Shown piece by piece: positions 12,493-25,230 of a stretch of DNA of 64,000 nucleotides. A program made the translations under genes and the position numbers. Position 1 is the stretch's first letter, and each line of letters starts with the position of its first letter. Location: positions 372,001-436,000 of the forward strand of contig CADCXA010000034.1 in the NCBI GenBank assembly GCA_902806565.1, given 5' to 3'. This DNA comes from Hypoxylon rubiginosum. Lineage: Eukaryota; Ascomycota; Sordariomycetes; Xylariales; Hypoxylaceae. Below the pieces are notes generated by a model. The model saw only the letters and a program-made list of their open reading frames with translations, was not told the DNA's origin and ran no database searches.

Positions 12493-12647
12493 CAGCCATT
12501 ACCTGGACAAAATCATTAGAAAAAAGCTTTAATTTTTAAGGATATACTTATAGAGGTTGTAAAGGCTTGAGTTGCCCCTCCATAGCCTAGGTTCTTAAAT
12601 ACCTCCACAGTGCGTGTCGCACCTTCTGTTTCTGTACCTTCCATCTC
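12493..12647 (+). repeat. Direct repeat, copy 2 (~155 bp), upstream of kap114
   Basis: Second copy of the 11931-12087 repeat, ending about 200 bp before the kap114 start codon. The shared core begins GTTGTAAAGGCTTGAGTTGC and runs to TTTCTGTACCTTCCATCT. Its position means it probably lies in the kap114 promoter or 5' UTR. Confidence 0.7.
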
Positions 12648-12850
12648 AAATAATTCGAAGCCGCCCACCTTCGAACCTTCGTCCCGCCACTATTTTGACC
12701 GCTTTCAGAACCAAAACACAACATTCTCATCCGGCGCCCCAAACCTGGATGTACGCCGCAACGATTCACGCTAAGAACAAATAACCTACTAGACCTTTCG
12801 GCCATCGCCTACAACTGGTCTGCGACAACTATCTACCACGGTCGCCCAAG

Positions 12851-15800
12851 ATGGAGGACCAACTTGTCCAGGTCCTCTCCCACACGCAGCTGGCCGCCGA
12901 GGGTCCCAGAAAACAGGCCGAGCTGGAATTGAGGCGCGCAGCAAACAATCCTGCATATCCCCTTAGCCTTACCAACATCGCCCGGCACTCTCCCGTCGGC
13001 ATCGAGGTCCGCCAGTCTGCTTTGAGTGCCTTGCGACTCTTCATCGAGAAAAACTGGACTGCCGATAGCGACGATGGCCCCTCCGTCCCCATCGTTCCCA
13101 TCGCTGATTCCGTCAAGGATCAGATTAGACCTATGATTCTCGACCTCGCCCTGAACGAAGGAGGAGATGATAGAAGAATTAAAACAGCAGCAAGGTATGC
13201 AGCCCCATCAACAGAACCTCTTCATTCTGTTCTATATTTCTCTTTGTCTTGTCCCCCCTTCGCAATCTTCTACACATATTCCATTGGGTGCTGTTTCTGC
13301 TCTATTATTTACCTACCTACCTACCGACCTGCCTACCCGCCTACCTACCCAAGACAAGCTTATCTTTAATTGTCACTAACTATATATGCAGCTATACTGT
13401 TGGCAAGATTGCTAACGTTGATTTCCCCGACCAATGGCCCTCGCTGCTGCCCACCCTTTTCGAAAACATCCAGAATGGTAGTGACACACAGGTTCACGGT
13501 GCCTTAATCGTCCTCCAAGATTTGGTTGACGAAAGCCTGAGTGACGACCAGTTCTTCTCGATGGCACGCGATATCGTCAAGGTCGTATATGATATCGCCA
13601 TCAATGAGAATCGGAAGCTTACTCTACGCGCTCTTGCCGTCTCCGTCTTTCGAGGTTGCTTCGATCTCATGGATACTGTCAAGGAGGAACACCCTAAAGA
13701 CGTACTGGCATTCGCAGAGGAAGCCATGAAGGGTTGGTTTCCCTTCTTCCACCAGGTCATGAAGCAGCGGCTTCCCGACCGAGATCCCCAGTCGGGGTTG
13801 ATACCAGATGGCTGGAATGGCTTGAATGCCCTAAAACTACAGGTTGTCAGGTGTCTCTTGAAGCTGAAGCAGGTCTTCGTGAACCTCTTGCTGCCAGAGA
13901 CACCTCATTTCTTCCAGGCCGTATGGGAAGAACTATCAATCCTCGTACCTACATACGAGCGGATGTACCTCGAGACTGAATCGCAGAGTAGACTGGAAAA
14001 CTCTGATGGCCTGCCTTATACTCTGGATTTCCTTATTCTGGAAGAATTAGACTTCCTAACCGTTTGTATGCGGGCTCCGCCGGTCAAGAAGGAGCTCGAG
14101 GCTCAGCTAGCTGTTCACGCTTCTGCGCACGCAACTCCTTGGCTTCTTGACTTGATGAAGCTGACTTCCTCCTATGCTTGCATCACTCGGGAGGAAGAAG
14201 AAATGTGGGACATCGACGTTTCAATATTTCTTGTAGAGGAGCAGTCCATCAGTGCCGACTACACCCCCCGAACAGCTTGTGGGGATCTCCTGATCAAGCT
14301 CGGCGAATGGCTCGATCAGAAAGCACTGGAAGGTCTCTTCGCTTATACCAAGAGCCTTTTCGCGGAAAATGCGTCGTGGAAAAGACAGGAAGCAACACTT
14401 TACCTACTTAATATGCTTATCAACGACTTTCTTGATCTTGGTAAGACTATTCCCCCCGAGATTGGTCAGGCGTATCTGGAGCTGGTCAACTATGCCATCA
14501 ACCGTCCGGCGGAACCGTTACTGCGCGCTCGTGGTTACCTGGTCGCCAGCACATTATCTCAGTTCAACGTAACGGCTGCTGCGCTCATAGACCGCACGAT
14601 CGATGCTATTTCGGCAGACGAGTCCGAACTGGTGCAGGTTGCGTGCATAAAAGCAATTGAGGGATTCATGCGAAGTGGAAGTGTCAGTGGCAACCAGCAG
14701 ATCCAAGCGAAGGTAGTCAACGCTATTTCGCAGTGGATCTCAGCCAAGGACATGACGGACATCGAGGAGTCGGAAGACTTGCTTGTCACACTTACAGAGA
14801 CTATTCGTACCGCTATCAATATTGATAAACGGGTCGCTGTATCCAATGACATTCCGGCCTTGGATTTACTTTTCCTCATCGCTAAGCACGGAGCCGAAAA
14901 TTGGCAGGTATGTGTCTCACGCAATCCTTCAGGACTGCATATGAGCTAACTCTGATGGCTATATAGGTCACGATGCTTATCTGCGAAGAGTTTGAGGATA
15001 TTGTTAAGGTCATGCCCGATCCAGCATCGTACCAAGCGCTATGCGAAAAAGTCCTACCTTCACTAACTGGAGCGTTCAACGTTGCCGACGTTACTTCAGA
15101 CAATCCGCTTATTACTGTAAGTTATTCCTATTTCTATTTACGCATCAGTCTACGTTGCTTTATAAAATTGATACACTCAAAATTCGCTGCCACCTGAATT
15201 ATCTATTCGGCTAACCAGAATGGAACAGTTCGCGGCTGAACTAATGGCATCTCTAACGCAATATGCCTCGGAACCCCTCCCTCCCGGCTTCGTGGCGGCC
15301 ACTCTTCCTAAGTTGAGTCGTCTGCTTATGGAGAGCAAGGAAGGTGATGTTCTAAGACCTAGTGCGGAGTCAGTCAAGTATCTCATGTCGCACGATCATG
15401 AACAAGTACTCAACTACCATGATGAGAACCAAAGATCTGGTCTCGAGGTATGTCTGCATATCATCGACCGTCTACTGGGTCCTACTATCGAGGACAATGC
15501 CGCTTCTGAGGTCGGTGGCCTTGCTGCCGAGCTGGTGGAGAAGGCAGGCCATGAGCGGCTTGGACCGTTCTTGCCGAAACTCTTGCAGGCTGTAGCCAAC
15601 AGATTGGCGACCGCCGAAGCGGCGCCCTTTATCCAATCTCTCATACTCGTCTTTGCAAGACTCTCTCTTGTCGGCGCACACGATGTTGTCGAGTTCCTTA
15701 GCACAATCCAGATCGACGGTCAGAGCGGACTCCAAGTCGTTCTGAGCAAGTGGCTGGAAAACTCGGTAAACTTTGCCGGATACGACGAGATCAGACAGAA

Positions 15801-16415
15801 GTGAGTTAGATCCTGCTTCTAGAGTAACTCTGGTTTTGCTAACTTTTCTATAGTGTGATCGCTCTTTCCAAGCTATTCAGTCTGAATGACCCTCGAGTTA
15901 CCCAGACGATGGTGAAAGGTGATCTTTTGATACCTACCAGTAATAGAATCATGACACGATTTCTGGCAAAACAAAGTGAGTATATTCCGCCCATTCCCAA
16001 GATTGTTTCATTAACCATAACTAACTCAGCTCTAGACCCAGATCAATATACGACCATTCCTGCACCTCTTAAGATCCTGAAGGTTCTTATTGAGGAGCTC
16101 CTCTCGGCTTCGGGGGCGAACTTTGCCGCTACTGCCGCTGCCGCCGCCGCCGCGGAGCTTGTCGAGGATATTGATGACGACGGTTGGGAAGACGACCCTG
16201 ATACACTCGACCTTAATCTAGGCAGTACTAAGAGCGACCTTATGGGTTTCTTAGAGGCCAGCAACATGCGCCACCGAGACGACGAAACCCAGGCTTATCT
16301 ATCGGAATTCTTTGTAAACGCTGCACGGGACAACATTGCAAACTTTGGGGAGTGGTACAACGGTCTGACAGATGACGAGAAGACAAAGCTCAACGAGATC
16401 CCTAGAGCTGAGTAA
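12851..16415 (+). CDS. kap114: Importin beta-family nuclear import receptor, Kap114/importin-9 type
   Basis: Model join(12851..13194,13392..14907,14967..15116,15229..15800,15854..15975,16036..16415), 1027 aa, in frame throughout. Intron 1 (197 bp) holds a CTAC tandem repeat. Intron 3 uses the acceptor at 15228 rather than 15218, because only the former keeps the frame. The last intron has two in-frame acceptors (after 16029 or after 16035). The protein starts with an importin-beta N-terminal domain (helical repeat with EVRQSALSALRLFIEKNW, then VGKIANVDFPDQWPSLL, a hallmark), continues as HEAT repeats, and has a late acidic insert (EDIDDDGWEDDPDTLD) after an Ala tract. Length and the acidic loop fit Kap114/importin-9, which imports histones H2A-H2B and TBP. 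The exact paralogue assignment is from memory of the family. Confidence 0.92.
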
Positions 16416-16949
16416 TGGCCCGAAAGGATTCCTCGATCAGCATGCTGTTGATGATTTTGTGATGGGTACTATATGAAGAAATCACAAGAAAAACGTGCAA
16501 CGGAGCAACTTAGATTTTCACATTAGGAGTTGAAGAAAATCTGGTTGCGAAAGACGATCTCGGAATTTCACTCCGAAGATTGCGGGTTGATACCTTGTTG
16601 TATAAGTAGCCACTGCTTGTACAAGACGTAAAGGCAATTTGCTGACGCATATTGGGATGTACAGGCCCGAAACAATGCTTCATTAGGAAGCCTATTCGTG
16701 TGTTAGGAGTCTAGAGAGGCGCTTGGTGATAACCAAGTCATCCATAAATATAATCAATGATCCATAGGCTCTTGCCCTTGTCCCCTTTGCGAACACGTAT
16801 CATCATGAAACAATATCTTCATGAAGCATTACCCTGTCGATTTATAGGTACATGTAGGTATTCAACCACCAGACTCCCCCCAGGTCATCTTGGGACCTTA
16901 TGTCAAAACCCAACCCCCCCCCCAAAACCCCCTTCTCCCTATCCCAGAA
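16416..16949. other. Intergenic region, no gene seen
   Basis: Convergent gap holding two 3' ends. A C-rich homopolymer-like run lies near 16,911-16,935. Nothing else is recognisable. Confidence 0.5.
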
Positions 16950-17882
16950 TCAAACATCACGACAGGCGGCGTTCAAGCACCAACGGCAGCCGCAACCGTC
17001 CATAGCCGTCGCGGAGTGCGTGACGCGGAAGCGGCCGAGCTCGAGGCCGACGACGCGCAGGCGGCAGGGGGCGCTGTAGCAGTCGGGGCGGCGGTACCAC
17101 AGGACCAGCTCGCCGCGGGGGCCGACGTCCCAGCAGCAGCCGCCGCCGCCGCCGCCGCCGCCGCCAGGGGGGCGGCAAGTTTGAGGGCCGCTCTCGAGCA
17201 GGGCGGCGACGGGGACGCCGGTCGGGACGCCCGCGATGTCGACGTCGAACTCGGCGCGCACGGCCTCGACGTAGTCCAGCACGCGGGCGTTGGCGTCCTC
17301 GACGGTCACGTACGAGCCGACGACGGCGCGGGTCCCGGGGGCGATCAGGGCGGGGTCGGCGGTGACGGCAGGGTCGTTGTCGTTGTCGTGGTTGCTGCCG
17401 CTGTCGTTGGCGTTGTTGTTGTCGTTGCTGTTGTCGTTGCGGCCGCGGCCACCGTCACCGTCACCGCCGCCTTCGAGGTTGGCGGCCGTTTCGTGGAGGA
17501 CGACGAAGATCATGGCCGCGGTGGATGTTGGGGAGTCCGTTATAGTGAGGTGAAGAACGTAGGCGGGGGCGAAGGCGGAGGCAGAGGAGGTTGAGTGGGT
17601 TAGGTCTGGCTGCTGCTGCTTCTGCTTCTGCTGCTGCCGTATCGCTAAGACTGTTTGGCGAAGGTCCTCTGGGAACCCGGCGTAGAGCGTAGAGTCTAGT
17701 CGGGCTTCGCGGGCGGCTTCGGTGTGCTCGCCGTCGTCGGCGGGGGTTACTCTTTCGTGACCGTGCTGCTGGAATGGGGCCGCTCCGTGTTTTGGAGGTT
17801 CAGGCCAGGGGCTTGGGCTCCCTGGCTCGGACGCCGAGCAGGGGCTCGGGTTGGAGCTGGAACTTGTTAATAGAGCGAACAT
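16950..17882 (-). CDS. Hypothetical fungal protein with low-complexity tracts
   Basis: The frame is open up to 18137. I start at the ATG at 17882 (MFALLTSSSS, 310 aa) because the upstream part reads like untranslated leader. Features: a Gln/Lys tract (CAG-type repeats at ~17,615-17,640), an Asn/Asp-rich tract, a run of nine glycines from CCG repeats near 17,140-17,165, and several cysteines at the C-terminus (GCGCRWC). The central VGSYVTVEDANARVLDYV resembles a short motif of many fungal hypothetical proteins (GTY-x4-EAN-x3-L). GC content is well above the neighbourhood. No function can be assigned; the other strand is also open here but reads as a low-complexity shadow. Confidence 0.5.
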   Translation of the reverse strand: MFALLTSSSSNPSPCSASEPGSPSPWPEPPKHGAAPFQQHGHERVTPADDGEHTEAAREARLDSTLYAGFPEDLRQTVLAIRQQQKQKQQQPDLTHSTSSASAFAPAYVLHLTITDSPTSTAAMIFVVLHETAANLEGGGDGDGGRGRNDNSNDNNNANDSGSNHDNDNDPAVTADPALIAPGTRAVVGSYVTVEDANARVLDYVEAVRAEFDVDIAGVPTGVPVAALLESGPQTCRPPGGGGGGGGGCCWDVGPRGELVLWYRRPDCYSAPCRLRVVGLELGRFRVTHSATAMDGCGCRWCLNAACRDV

Positions 17883-19798
17883 TTTGAAGATAAAATATAA
17901 GGTAGGTAGGTAGTGAATACACTTATATAGGTTCCAGTCACTCCTATATCGATCACATCGATATGTGATCGATATATAGGGAGAGGGATATGCAGGTATC
18001 AGTCTCTGCGTAGGTAGGTCTGTATGATGTGGAAGTAAAACAAAGGCTTCATGCTTGGGATGAAGGCTGCTTGTGGATTCGAATGAGTCGGAAATAGTGA
18101 GAGATGATAATGATTGTATTATTGACTCGAGGGGCATTGCAAAATCTTAGAGCGTAATTTGCTCGAGTACGTCGTGAGTACATTGTGGATGCCTTCTTTA
18201 CTTTGCCTACGTTTCTTTACTTTGTTACGCGTTGGTTGCGAGGGGCCAACAGGACACCCGCGTCGTAAACAGACGGGAGCCCCCAGCGACGGCGACTCTT
18301 CTTAAGAGGTTTACTACAGCGTACATTGAAAGTACCTAACCAGCCTGGTTGAGGAGGCGACGACAGAGTAGCCTCGTACCTTGGGCGAACATGATGATGT
18401 GTATCTTACTCATTAGGTTGGTTGGCATGGTACTTGCAGTATGCAGTACTTTCGGACGTCGCGAACTAGGTAGAGATGGAGGGCAACTAAACCGGAAAAC
18501 GGTGAACAACGACGGTAATATTCGTACTAAGCGGTTAACAGATAAAAAGTGCTAACCAGTGTTCGTGACATAAAAAAACGCGTCTGATATTATGTATGTA
18601 GTGAAAACGGCGTGAGTTCCCCTGAGAAATGACGTTCCGCTCAGTGCCTGTATTCACAACAGTCACTTACAGCTGTTACAAAGCGATTAAAAACACAAAT
18701 AAAACCCAGAAAATATTAATTTAAACTGATATATATAGAGAACTGAAATAAATCAATTCCAGATATTTTGCCTCTTAATTTTAAATAAGCAATACACGTT
18801 TTATTTGTTAATATAATGGACGTTTTACACACCTCACCCAAAAGTGCGATCATTTCTTAGGAGCCACGTTTCTTACAGCTTTATCGCAGCACCACTTCGT
18901 AACTAGGACATTTCAGTAGTCCACATATAGAACATAAATTTAGTCAAATTTATATGACATACAAAAATAATTATAATTTTATCATTTATTTTGAGACTTT
19001 GACAGCCTGCTAGAATGGGTGAGTTTTGGAGGGGGGGATAGGACCTATCGCAATAAATGTCCCCCTGAATGTACCAAATATAACAGTTTCCAGGAGACCA
19101 TCGAGGTTTATGCACTAGATATTACAATGCAAATATTCGCAATTCCCTTAGAGCCTTACTTCTTTCAGGAGATGAATTACAGTGCACATACGATGCTAAT
19201 ACTAGACATACCAACGGCGCGATTTAGTAGTTTACTGACTTAGCATATAGCTCGACTTATAGATCCTCTACCTTGATACGAGCAGGTATATTACATGGAC
19301 GATATTTCCACGGACATTCAGAAATAGTCTTAATTCAAAAGGCTTTCACTCATCATAGTATATAGAGCCAGCAAATGTGGATATGTAGTCTATTGTAACC
19401 ATCTATAACCACAAGCCACTCTCCTCAGACCATCAGGGAGGGAGGGACACACAGACCAGTCGCAGTAGTCATTCATCATCTTTTCATTAATTTACTCAAG
19501 TGTCTGTCGTTGTAGTATCCGATCCGGTCCGATGCAAGCCCAAAGCCTGGAAGTCTTTGAAAGAGGTAGTCAGTCGCGAGAGAGGGAAGGGAAAAAAAAG
19601 AAGAGCCAACCATGCCCGGACCTGTAACCAGTAGTACAACCAACCGCCCATGCTGCCAGAGGATTTACTATACAACAACAACGCCTGCCTCGCCGTGTCT
19701 GCGCATCTCGCGACGACCTTCCGTAGCAGCCAAAACACCCGCTGTCCCAACACCAACACCACCAACAACAAATTATTCATTTCATAAGCGACGTCCCT
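17883..19798. other. Intergenic region, no gene seen
   Basis: AT-rich patches at ~18,690-18,800 and ~18,930-19,000, short repeats of the GTAGGTAG type near 17,900 and 18,010, and a GATCGATAT palindromic cluster near 17,950-17,980. No open frame with domain-like content was found on either strand. Confidence 0.5.
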
Positions 19799-22700
19799 CT
19801 AGGCGTCACCGCCGGCGTTATTCCCCTTGAGCAGGGTCCGTAGGCTCGCCATCTCCCGGCGGAGCCGCGCGTTCTCCTTCTTCGTGCGCGCCGTCTCCTC
19901 GCTGCAGTCCCGCATCCGCGTCATGAGCTCCTCCTTGTCGTCGCGCCCCTTCCCCTTGAGCGCCTTGACGATCTTGCCCAGCTCGCTGTTGAACTTCTCG
20001 TACAGGATCTCGTTCTCCGCCGTCGTCTCCTTGTACAGCTGGTCGATGGCCTTTACCTTGGCGTCGGTCGTCTTGATCGTGCTTTCCATGTCCCGCCGGA
20101 GCTGGTCGTGCTGGTCCGTCAGCTGCGCGACGAGCGCGGGGATGCGGTCTTCGAGCGCCTTGACGCTGGACGAGAGCTTTCTAATGTCGGCTGTCGCGCT
20201 GCGCGGAAGCGACGAGTTAACTTTGGCCATATCGGCCGAAATCTTGGAGAGCTCTGTCTGCAGGTTGGCGTCGACGTCCTCGATAGCCTTCTTCTCGGTC
20301 TGCAGACGCTCACGAAGCTTCTGCGTCGACTGTAATCGCAGCTTGCCCGGTGATTTGGTAGGGCTAGAAGTGGGCCTGGGGTCGACTGCTGCCGTTCCAT
20401 TTTCGCGTGGAGTTCTCAGTGTTGGAATGTTGGAAGTCGACAGCATTTTCGTGTGCGTCTTCTTTGGCGACTCGCTTGACGAAGCAGTAGGTTGAAATGG
20501 ATCGTCGACGTTCTCCTTTTGACGAGAGGAGCGGAAAGTCAGATTGTTTGCAAGGTTCTGAGAATTTGGACTAGTTGGTATTCTGGATGGTGCTGGAATG
20601 CGTGGTCCGGAGTTAAATTTCTCAGAAGTTTGCTTCATATGAGAAAGAGGCTGGAGTGGTTCGTCTTCGAGGCTTGCCGCGGCCATAAGACTCTTCAGGT
20701 CCGATAACGAACTTCGACGTTTCTTCTTCGGGCCCTTAGACATGATCTCTTCCGTCTCGGGCTCTCCGATCGTTTCAAGCTTCTGCGAGCTGTTGGGCCG
20801 CGAATAGGCATCGTCGAAAGCACCGGCGATGGGCGGTCTGTCGCGTGATCCAGGCCGTCGCAGCTTGTTGGGTCCTGACGGCACGCCAACATCGACAGAC
20901 CTTGTCCTAACTACGGGACTTCTGACCAACATTGGGCTCTCACCAGTAGCTGGATGCCTACTATGCTTGCTCAGGCTGCGCCACATTGATGGTCGGTTGT
21001 CTGCGTCGGTCTTGCTGTTTTGTCTCGTCAAAAAGTTGTCAAAGCCAAGTTTCCTCCTCAGGGAAGACGTGTTGGAGGTTAATGATCCGGTATGCGACTT
21101 TGTACTTCGGGTGGTGGAGTTCACTGATTCGAAAGCAGGTCCTAAATGGCCCATACTCGCACCAAAATCATTTGACCTGTCGTCGAAGATACGATCGCAA
21201 TCTTCTACAAGTTTATCAAGAAGATTGATGTAGTTGTGCGCGGTGTCATCATCGACCAGAAGCTCAGCGAATGCTAGAGTAAGGGCTCCTCTATCGCTGT
21301 CATTTCCGCAACCGTCAAGGAGGTCAGCCAGGAGCTTAATGAGAGAAGTGAAAGCTCTTCGGTTCTGTGGTGCCATATCTGCGAAAAGGAAACGAACGAA
21401 GTCGGCAAATTCCCCAGGAAATCTCTTGGAGGCCCGCTCTTGAAGGGCATCTAATGCCTTGGGCGTAATGATGGGCCCCATATGTTCTCTCCAGGCGATG
21501 CGCACAAACTTCTCGAATGCAACAAAGACAACGTCGGGTGTTAGATCAGACGACTCATCGATATCGAAGGGGCTTCCGATGAGCTTGTTGTAGAGGTCAT
21601 TTACGGATAGCTCGTCAACGTTGGACCTATTTAACAGCGTCCGGCCAATAATGCTGCCTTTACGTGCTTGGAGACTAGCCATGTAGCCCGTAAAAGTCTG
21701 CTCAAGCCGGGCTAACGGATTCTCTGGTCGATTGCCATCGCCGGTGGTGTTCATTCGGATGTCTTCTCTGCTCTTCGCTGAGCCATACAACGAGTTCGCA
21801 TCCCTGGAGCTGTTCGAACGGTTGAGCTGGTTAGGAAGAAGGATTGGCGCTTCGCCTGTTAATGAGCGCTGATGCTGATGCTTGGGGCTGCTAATTGTGT
21901 CTGAAGCCGTGTTTCCACTAAGGAAGCTTGAGAGATATTTGACCGGGGATGTGGCCAAGAATGATCTTGACTTCTCGGCTCTATTCGAGACACTCAGACC
22001 CCGAAGTACCTTTGTATTGAACGAAACTATCGCAGAAGTAAGCACGGGGTTTCCGGCGCCGAATTGAGTGCTGAGAAGTTGAATAACTAGTTTCAGTTAG
22101 CAAAATTCACAAAGCGTGTAGTTAGGTGTCCCTACTTCTTCTAGCCAGCGTCGGGAGGACGTCCTCCAGCACCACTTCGTCAGTTGCCTTCTTCCCATGA
22201 AGCCCTGCCGTAATCACGACCGCCTTCCTCATGTTTCCCGTCTTTATGTCCGAGCATATCTCTACGCCATAGTGTCCTACAGGCGCACCCTTGGTACCCT
22301 TTTCTTGGTCAACAACGATACGAATAGGTGCTGGTTCTTTTCGGCCTTCCACTAGTTGATCGAGGCCTTCTTGGAAAACAGCTGCGAACAGCCCTAGTCC
22401 AGTATCTGGCATTTTCACGGACCGTAGGGTCCAGCAAGGATCTTCGCGCTCCTTCTCGGGGAACCTGCCTTCTACCCTAGCCTTGACGACATCTTCATTC
22501 CATTTTGCGGCTTTTCCTTCGTATGACTCCCGCAGAATAAAACATCGAGAGGTAGTTGCAGTATTCGTGACGAATTCGCCAGCATGCGCACCTTTCATCT
22601 CACTCGACGAAGTCATCCAGACCATACGTCCATCGGAAGATTCCGTAAAACGGATATCGGCCAGAGGATGCCAGCCGGCAAACGCTAGGTCGTACGAACC

Positions 22701-24407
22701 AAGACCGCCGGCCGCGTTCGTCATTGAAGCCAATAGGCCTGCCGCTGATGGTTTGTCAACCTCCCGTAATAAATCACGTGCTGTTGTGGTCGCCCCGTCT
22801 ATTTTTTTAGCGATGACGATGCAATCTGAGAAAAGCAGAAATATGCCCGCTTGGTCACTGGAGACTGGTTCCGCGGTAGCGCTGTCCTGGTATGGGGCAG
22901 CCATCTCGAGGAAATCCGCAGCGATAATTAGTCGGCCGACTGGCTCGAGGTCATTAGGCCAGCTCTCGACCATGTGGCGTAGACGTGTGTTGACATGAGG
23001 CTTATCGGTGAGCGGGTCGTCCATCGAACAAATATTGGCGATGATGTCTCTGGCCTTCAGCATAGGCTGAAGCGCAGGGTGAGTGATCGGTAGACAACTA
23101 ACGATCTGGTCGATAACGAGACTATAGCGCGGCAATCGCTGCACAGGCTCGATGACGGTGGAGCGAAGATATTGCTCCCCAGTCAAGGCTAGTCTTTGCG
23201 AGAAACTAGATTGTTGACTAATAAAGGAGGTGATCAATTGAGGGAAGTTTTGGCTCGCCCGGATGTAGTCCTGGTAACAGTCGGTGAACTTCGGAAACCA
23301 TTCCAACATGACTTTTGCCATCGCCAAAGCCCCGCTCGCATCTTTCGTCTTCCCAACCAGACTTCCAGTAACACCTACTCTTGAAGAGGCAGAGCCAGAT
23401 GCCATGTCTTTCACCGCATCCCCTTCAGTATCTTCCATAACTTGTCGTAATGCCTGCATGAAAGCCGAGTTCATTTGTAGAATCTGCTCGGCCGACCTAG
23501 GGAATAGTTTCTCGACGTCTCCCATGGCCGGACTGAAGCTACCCGGCTGTCGTTCCTTCGCTTGTTGCCTATATTGAGGCGCGAGATGGTTTACCAATTC
23601 GGCTACCTTCAGAACGTACCGATCCTCGGTATCTACCAACTCCATCATCTTTCGCCGCAACTCGGCTTTTTGTTCTTTGGAGAATGACTTGGTTCTGTTC
23701 AGCGCACTCGGCTTAGAAGGAGCTCGTCGCAATCTCGTGGTCGGTAGGAATACAGGCTCGCCGAAGAGCTTGACTAGAGGAGTGTACATGCCATATTGTC
23801 GCAAGGTTGGATCTAAAATGTCGTCTTCATCCTCTGGTACATCCTCAAAATCGGCAGGCTGCAACGGGATAATCGCTCCAGGGGGTAACACGAGGTCAAT
23901 GTCGATGTTGCTCACATGTTGTGTCTGAAGGGCGGTCTGCAGCTTTTGGATCATATCCGGAGCGTTGTCCGCCTTAACCATCGACCTGGCGATATCCGCA
24001 GCATGCTGCTCGCCGAAGAGGGCGGGCGAGGAGCCCGGTCGGCGACCCCTCATCGTAGGATATTGATTTTTGAGGTGGGTTTTGACATGCTCTGGGAGCT
24101 CTTGGAAATATTTGAATAGCGCGAAGGCCAACGCTCGATAAACCTCGTCACCTTGGAACTCGCGGGGCAGGTGGCTAACGACATTGTAGAATGGCGAGTT
24201 CGGGGAGATGGTAAGTCGGGGAAAAGACTGGAAGCCGGCCGGAGTATATACGTGAACTTGGACTCTCGAACTGTTGAGGGTATAATTTGCGGTGGTGGAA
24301 GGGCCGTGGAGCATCAGCAAGGGAAGGTGGCCGAGTAGAGGGTCGGTAGCTTGGTAGAGAGTGAGGTGGTCTGGCGACAGAGCCAGCTCTTCGGTAACGC
24401 GAACCAT
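19799..24407 (-). CDS. bud3: Bud3-like Rho guanine nucleotide exchange factor (DH domain)
   Basis: Model complement(join(19799..22086,22136..24407)), 1519 aa. Two long frames are joined by one 49-bp intron (GTAGGG donor at 22135, CTAG acceptor at 22087, CTAAC branch) in phase 1; the junction reads LARR then IIQLLSTQFGAG. The start is the first ATG. The DH domain spans about residues 252-462, with the conserved EPVQRLPRYSLVID helix at 420-433; a PH-like region follows (FLLFSDCIVIAKK). The C-terminal half is Ser/Pro-rich with basic patches and ends in a ~170-residue coiled coil (LQTEKKAIEDVD to the end). Filamentous-fungal Bud3 activates Rho4 at septation sites and is of this size; the name rests on N-terminal resemblance and architecture. 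Confidence 0.85.
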
Positions 24408-25230
24408 GGTCGCTTTATTGGGCCTTTCGCATCATACTCCGAATGGGAAAAACGAGCGCGAGGAGGTGGATGGAAAGACCCGACGACGGTAACCAGTCCA
24501 GTTATGCAGGCGCCTCGAGACTTGTACCTGTCCGTAAATAAGTTTTCGACGCTTCTTGTGCGCGTCGGGACCTGCAGCCGATTGTTTACTTTGTCGCCGA
24601 GAAGCTAGACTTGTACCACGCTCGAATCGGTAGCACCCGAAGATGTAACTTGGGGGAAGATGGCGTCTCGTAACCTAGAGAGAAGACTGAGCTGAGAAAA
24701 TAACAGCTGCGCAAAAGATTAGACCGAATCTCGAATACGGCAAGCGTAAAAGCGACCCTGAAGCCCTTCGGATGATATTATTATTATTATTATTATTTGC
24801 GGTCAATAACAAGGTCGACTGGGATTAGGGATAAAGAACCGGGGGTCGGGTAGGGCAGGTAGGGTTATTTTTTTAGAAGTGCGCCGAGTCTGTTTCGGGG
24901 ATTTTTTAGTTGTCCAACCAAAAAGGATCCACAAGAACGCGACTTCGAGCGTCGCGTTTCTTTAGGCCCCACCAAAAAATTCCCTGGGTCTAATGTTTCG
25001 TACCCTATATGTATTATTAGTATCAAGTGGAGATAAACACCTGAATGTTTCAGTTTCAGCCTTGCTTTTCCCTCCGACGCATCACATACTCTACAGAACT
25101 TTCCCAAAAAGCTACTCTTTTGAGCAACCAACATTACCACAACGCAAGGTACCTACAGAACGCTATTATCTCTCACGCCTCCCCCCGCCTGGCCGCGAGA
25201 TAGATAAACCTACATACCTAGGCAGCGTCA
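24408..25230. other. Divergent intergenic region between bud3 and dcc1
   Basis: It contains an ATT microsatellite at about 24,776-24,798 and pyrimidine-rich promoter-like sequence. The short frame at 24351-24608 overlaps the bud3 start and is not supported as a gene. Confidence 0.5.

Larger units (their letters stand above)
11414..12850. other. Intergenic region between rev7 and kap114, with two direct-repeat copies
   Basis: Divergent promoter region of 1.4 kb. A small tandem GGTGGCTACA duplication lies near 11,818-11,840. Two ~156-bp direct repeats are listed separately. The rest is AT-leaning with many AAAGGCTT phrases and no coding sequence. Confidence 0.5.

Noticed and set aside
15211..15230. 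Acceptor CCAG ending 15218 for kap114 exon 4
   Set aside because: It would run into a stop within seven codons; the acceptor ending 15228 keeps the conserved reading frame.
16890..17594. Plus-strand Ala/Val/Gly-rich frame opposite the 16950-17882 gene
   Set aside because: Composition is pure low-complexity repeat translation; the minus strand is more protein-like, though this gene remains uncertain.
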